Assembly: GCA_049997955.1 (NCBI GenBank)
Contig: JAEBDY010000004.1
Location: forward strand, 490,105 to 554,104
Direction: 5' to 3'
DNA: 64,000 nt
Source: Umezawaea sp049997955
GTDB taxonomy: Bacteria > Actinomycetota > Actinomycetes > Mycobacteriales > Pseudonocardiaceae
Shown: positions 62,447 through 64,000 of the stretch, one piece after another
Layout of the letters: each line of letters opens with the position of its first letter
Numbering within the stretch: position 1 is the first letter of the stretch
The notes under the pieces: generated by a model
What the model was told of the DNA's origin: nothing
What the model saw: only the letters and a program-made list of their open reading frames with translations
Database searches by the model: none
Translations under genes and position numbers: made by a program

Positions 62447-63745
62447 TCAGGCGTTGCCGCAGACCACTCCGTTGAGCGTGAAGTACCCCGGTTTGCCCGT
62501 GCCACCGGTGTGGGTGGCCTGGAAGCCGATGCTGACCGACGCGTTCGGGGCTATGTCGGCGTTGTAGGAGGCGTTCTTCGCCGTCACCTCCCCGGAGGAG
62601 GGCGAGTAGGACGCGTTCCAGCCGGACGTGATCGTCTGCCCGCTCGGCAGCGTGAACACCAGGGACCAGCCCGCGTACGGCTGCGTCCCGACGTTGGTGA
62701 TGGTGATCTCCGAGGTGAGGCCGGTGCTCCAGGCGTTGGTCGTGTTGCTCACCCGGCAGCGGTCCGCTCCCGTCGTGGTCGTCGTGGTGGTCGTCGGTCC
62801 TGGCGGGGTTCCCTGGAACTGGGAGAAGAACTTCCAGACCTCGCCCTTGGTCCACGTCCGGACGCCGCTCTCGCAGTTGCAGCCGTCGACCGCGCCCGGC
62901 AGGTGCCCGCCGTCGAACGCGGCCCACACCACCGGGTAGCCGGACCGGCAGCCCGAGTACGCGGTGGTGATGTGGGTCTGGCTGCCCACGGCGGGTTCGC
63001 GCGGGTTCTGGGGTGTGCACCCGTTGTTCCGCACGAACCTGTCGCGCAGCGCCCGGCCCTGCGAGATGTTGAGCACCGAGTCGCTGAGGCCGTGGATCCC
63101 GAGGTAGGCGACCGGCTGCGTCCCCCCGTTGCAGCCGCTCAACTGCGCACCCGAGAACACCGCGACGGCGCGGAAGACGGTCGCCCGACCGCACGCGAGC
63201 GCGTAGCTCATGCCGCCGCCGTAGCTGAACCCCGTCGCGAAGCGCTGCGTCGTGTCGACGCAGAGGGCGGCGTCGATCCGGCTGACCATGGCGTCGACGA
63301 AGTTCACGTCCTCGCCGCCGTTGTTCGGCCACGCGTTGTCGATGCCCTGCGGCGCGACGAGGATCGCGCTGTTGTCGGACTGCTCCTGCTGCCCGTAGTA
63401 GGCCCACGGGGTGCCGCTGGTGCCGCCCGAGGCGACCTCGTTCGCCGTGCCACCCCACCAGTGGAAGGCGAAGATCAGCCGGTACGGCCGGCTGTTGTCG
63501 TAGTTGCCGGGCACCCTCAGGATGAAGGTCCGGTTCTTGCCGCCGCTCTGGATCGTGTGCGTGCCGCTCGCCAGACCGGGTGCCTTGCCGCACCCGGCGG
63601 TCGTCGCCGCGGCGCCGACCGCGGCGGTCGCGGCCCTCGTTCCGGTGTCGGCGAGCGCGCCGGTCACGGCCAGTCCGGCCGTGGCCAGCACCAGGGACAT
63701 CGCCGCCGCGACGGCCCCCAACACGGACCTGTGCTTTGTCTTCAC
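62447..63745 (-). CDS. Secreted CE1/PHB-depolymerase-family esterase with CBM2 (feruloyl esterase-like)
   Basis: 432 aa. Signal peptide 1-32; alpha/beta hydrolase domain (about 50-320) of the LpqC/PHB depolymerase family with oxyanion HWWGG, nucleophile S174 in TGFSYGGG, D in HGLSDSVL and H in AFDGGHLPG; Thr linker; CBM2 (about 335-432) with several W and the closing Cys. Fused to a cellulose/xylan-binding module beside a xylanase, it is most likely a feruloyl or acetyl xylan esterase rather than a PHB depolymerase. GTG 63745 follows AAAGGAG. Confidence 0.9.
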   Translation of the reverse strand: MKTKHRSVLGAVAAAMSLVLATAGLAVTGALADTGTRAATAAVGAAATTAGCGKAPGLASGTHTIQSGGKNRTFILRVPGNYDNSRPYRLIFAFHWWGGTANEVASGGTSGTPWAYYGQQEQSDNSAILVAPQGIDNAWPNNGGEDVNFVDAMVSRIDAALCVDTTQRFATGFSYGGGMSYALACGRATVFRAVAVFSGAQLSGCNGGTQPVAYLGIHGLSDSVLNISQGRALRDRFVRNNGCTPQNPREPAVGSQTHITTAYSGCRSGYPVVWAAFDGGHLPGAVDGCNCESGVRTWTKGEVWKFFSQFQGTPPGPTTTTTTTTGADRCRVSNTTNAWSTGLTSEITITNVGTQPYAGWSLVFTLPSGQTITSGWNASYSPSSGEVTAKNASYNADIAPNASVSIGFQATHTGGTGKPGYFTLNGVVCGNA

Positions 63746-63861
63746 GGGACTCCTTTCCGTTGTAGACGTGCCTGGTGCGTCGTGAGGTCGAACGGCCGCG
63801 TGGCGTGGTGCGGGAGGAGAAGGCGGAGCCGGGACGTCGGCTCCGCCTTCCCGAACGGCCG

Positions 63862-64000
63862 CTAGACGCGGACCCACTTCTGGTTGTTCTGGCCGTTGCA
63901 CGTCCACAGGACCAACCGCGCGCCGTTGGCGGTGGCCGCCTGCTCCACGTCCAGACACAAACCCGCACGGGTGTTGCGCAGCGAACCGTCCGAACCCAAG
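63862..64000 (-). CDS. C-terminal end of a ricin-type beta-trefoil (CBM13) protein
   Basis: The last 45 codons of a minus-strand gene that continues beyond the window. LCLDVEQAATANGARLVLWT then CNGQNNQKWVRV is one ricin-type repeat with the closing Q-x-W. In actinomycetes such a domain usually ends a secreted glycoside hydrolase or esterase. Position directly upstream of the esterase gene suggests another xylan- or arabinan-active enzyme. Confidence 0.85.
   Translation of the reverse strand, partial: LGSDGSLRNTRAGLCLDVEQAATANGARLVLWTCNGQNNQKWVRV

Overview
The window is high-GC DNA, above 70 % G+C by eye, with strong G/C bias at third codon positions, many GTG starts and short or overlapping gene junctions. 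The gene content (ECF sigma factors with fused zinc fingers, LAL-type LuxR, GAF-ANTAR, many TetR regulators, secreted CBM2 enzymes, a streptomycete-type zinc DD-peptidase) points to a filamentous actinomycete. Pseudonocardiales such as Saccharothrix, Lentzea or Actinosynnema is my best guess; the genus is inference. The mixture of small regulated accessory operons and at least six broken genes looks like a chromosome arm rather than core genome. I see no rRNA, tRNA, transposase, phage gene or CRISPR array.

Layout. 1-6253: the end of an extracellular polysaccharide locus on the + strand, one tightly coupled operon (GT4, DegT-type aminotransferase, phosphoglycosyl transferase, NeuD/PglD-type acetyltransferase, flippase, polymerase-like membrane protein). 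6254-7631: a long intergenic stretch, A/T-richer in its first part. 7632-10646: two paralogous ECF sigma factors fused to zinc-finger (anti-sigma-like) tails, the second also carrying a membrane segment and an outside domain. 10741-20523: an ABC exporter, a broken PrsW protease gene, a two-component system, a GNAT enzyme, a quinone oxidoreductase facing its TetR, a PadR/DUF1048 operon facing a SpoIIAB-like ATPase, and a frameshifted small exported protein. 20524-31625: LAL regulator, membrane proteins, AIM24, TetR, an AraC remnant, an SDR/LysR divergent pair, VanZ-like and GAF-ANTAR proteins.

31626-44073: an SGNH esterase/TetR operon, a flavin disulfide reductase operon apparently controlled by a second TetR through a shared GAACGTTC-type box, an MMPL transporter with its own two-component system (the kinase has lost its sensor), and a YtrA-type GntR operon with two ABC ATPases and a permease. 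44173-55840: a methyltransferase, PPOX enzyme with TetR, epoxide hydrolase, DinB protein, short SDR, DD-carboxypeptidase, GT1 glycosyltransferase, an orphan coding stretch without a start codon, a mandelate-racemase-family dehydratase, an HNH-like protein, and an SDR/TetR pair with twin operators.

55937-64000 is a xylan-utilisation locus, all on the minus strand: a secreted feruloyl-esterase-like protein with CBM2, a three-gene sugar ABC importer, a cytoplasmic GH43 enzyme, a secreted GH10 xylanase with CBM2, and at the window edge the end of a ricin-type lectin protein. A CCGAAACTTTC box upstream of both the importer and the xylanase ties them into one putative regulon.

A recurring feature is leaderless transcription: at ten starts a TANNNT -10 box lies exactly 6 nt before the start codon, mostly at regulator genes, and at several of them a palindromic operator overlaps or adjoins that box.
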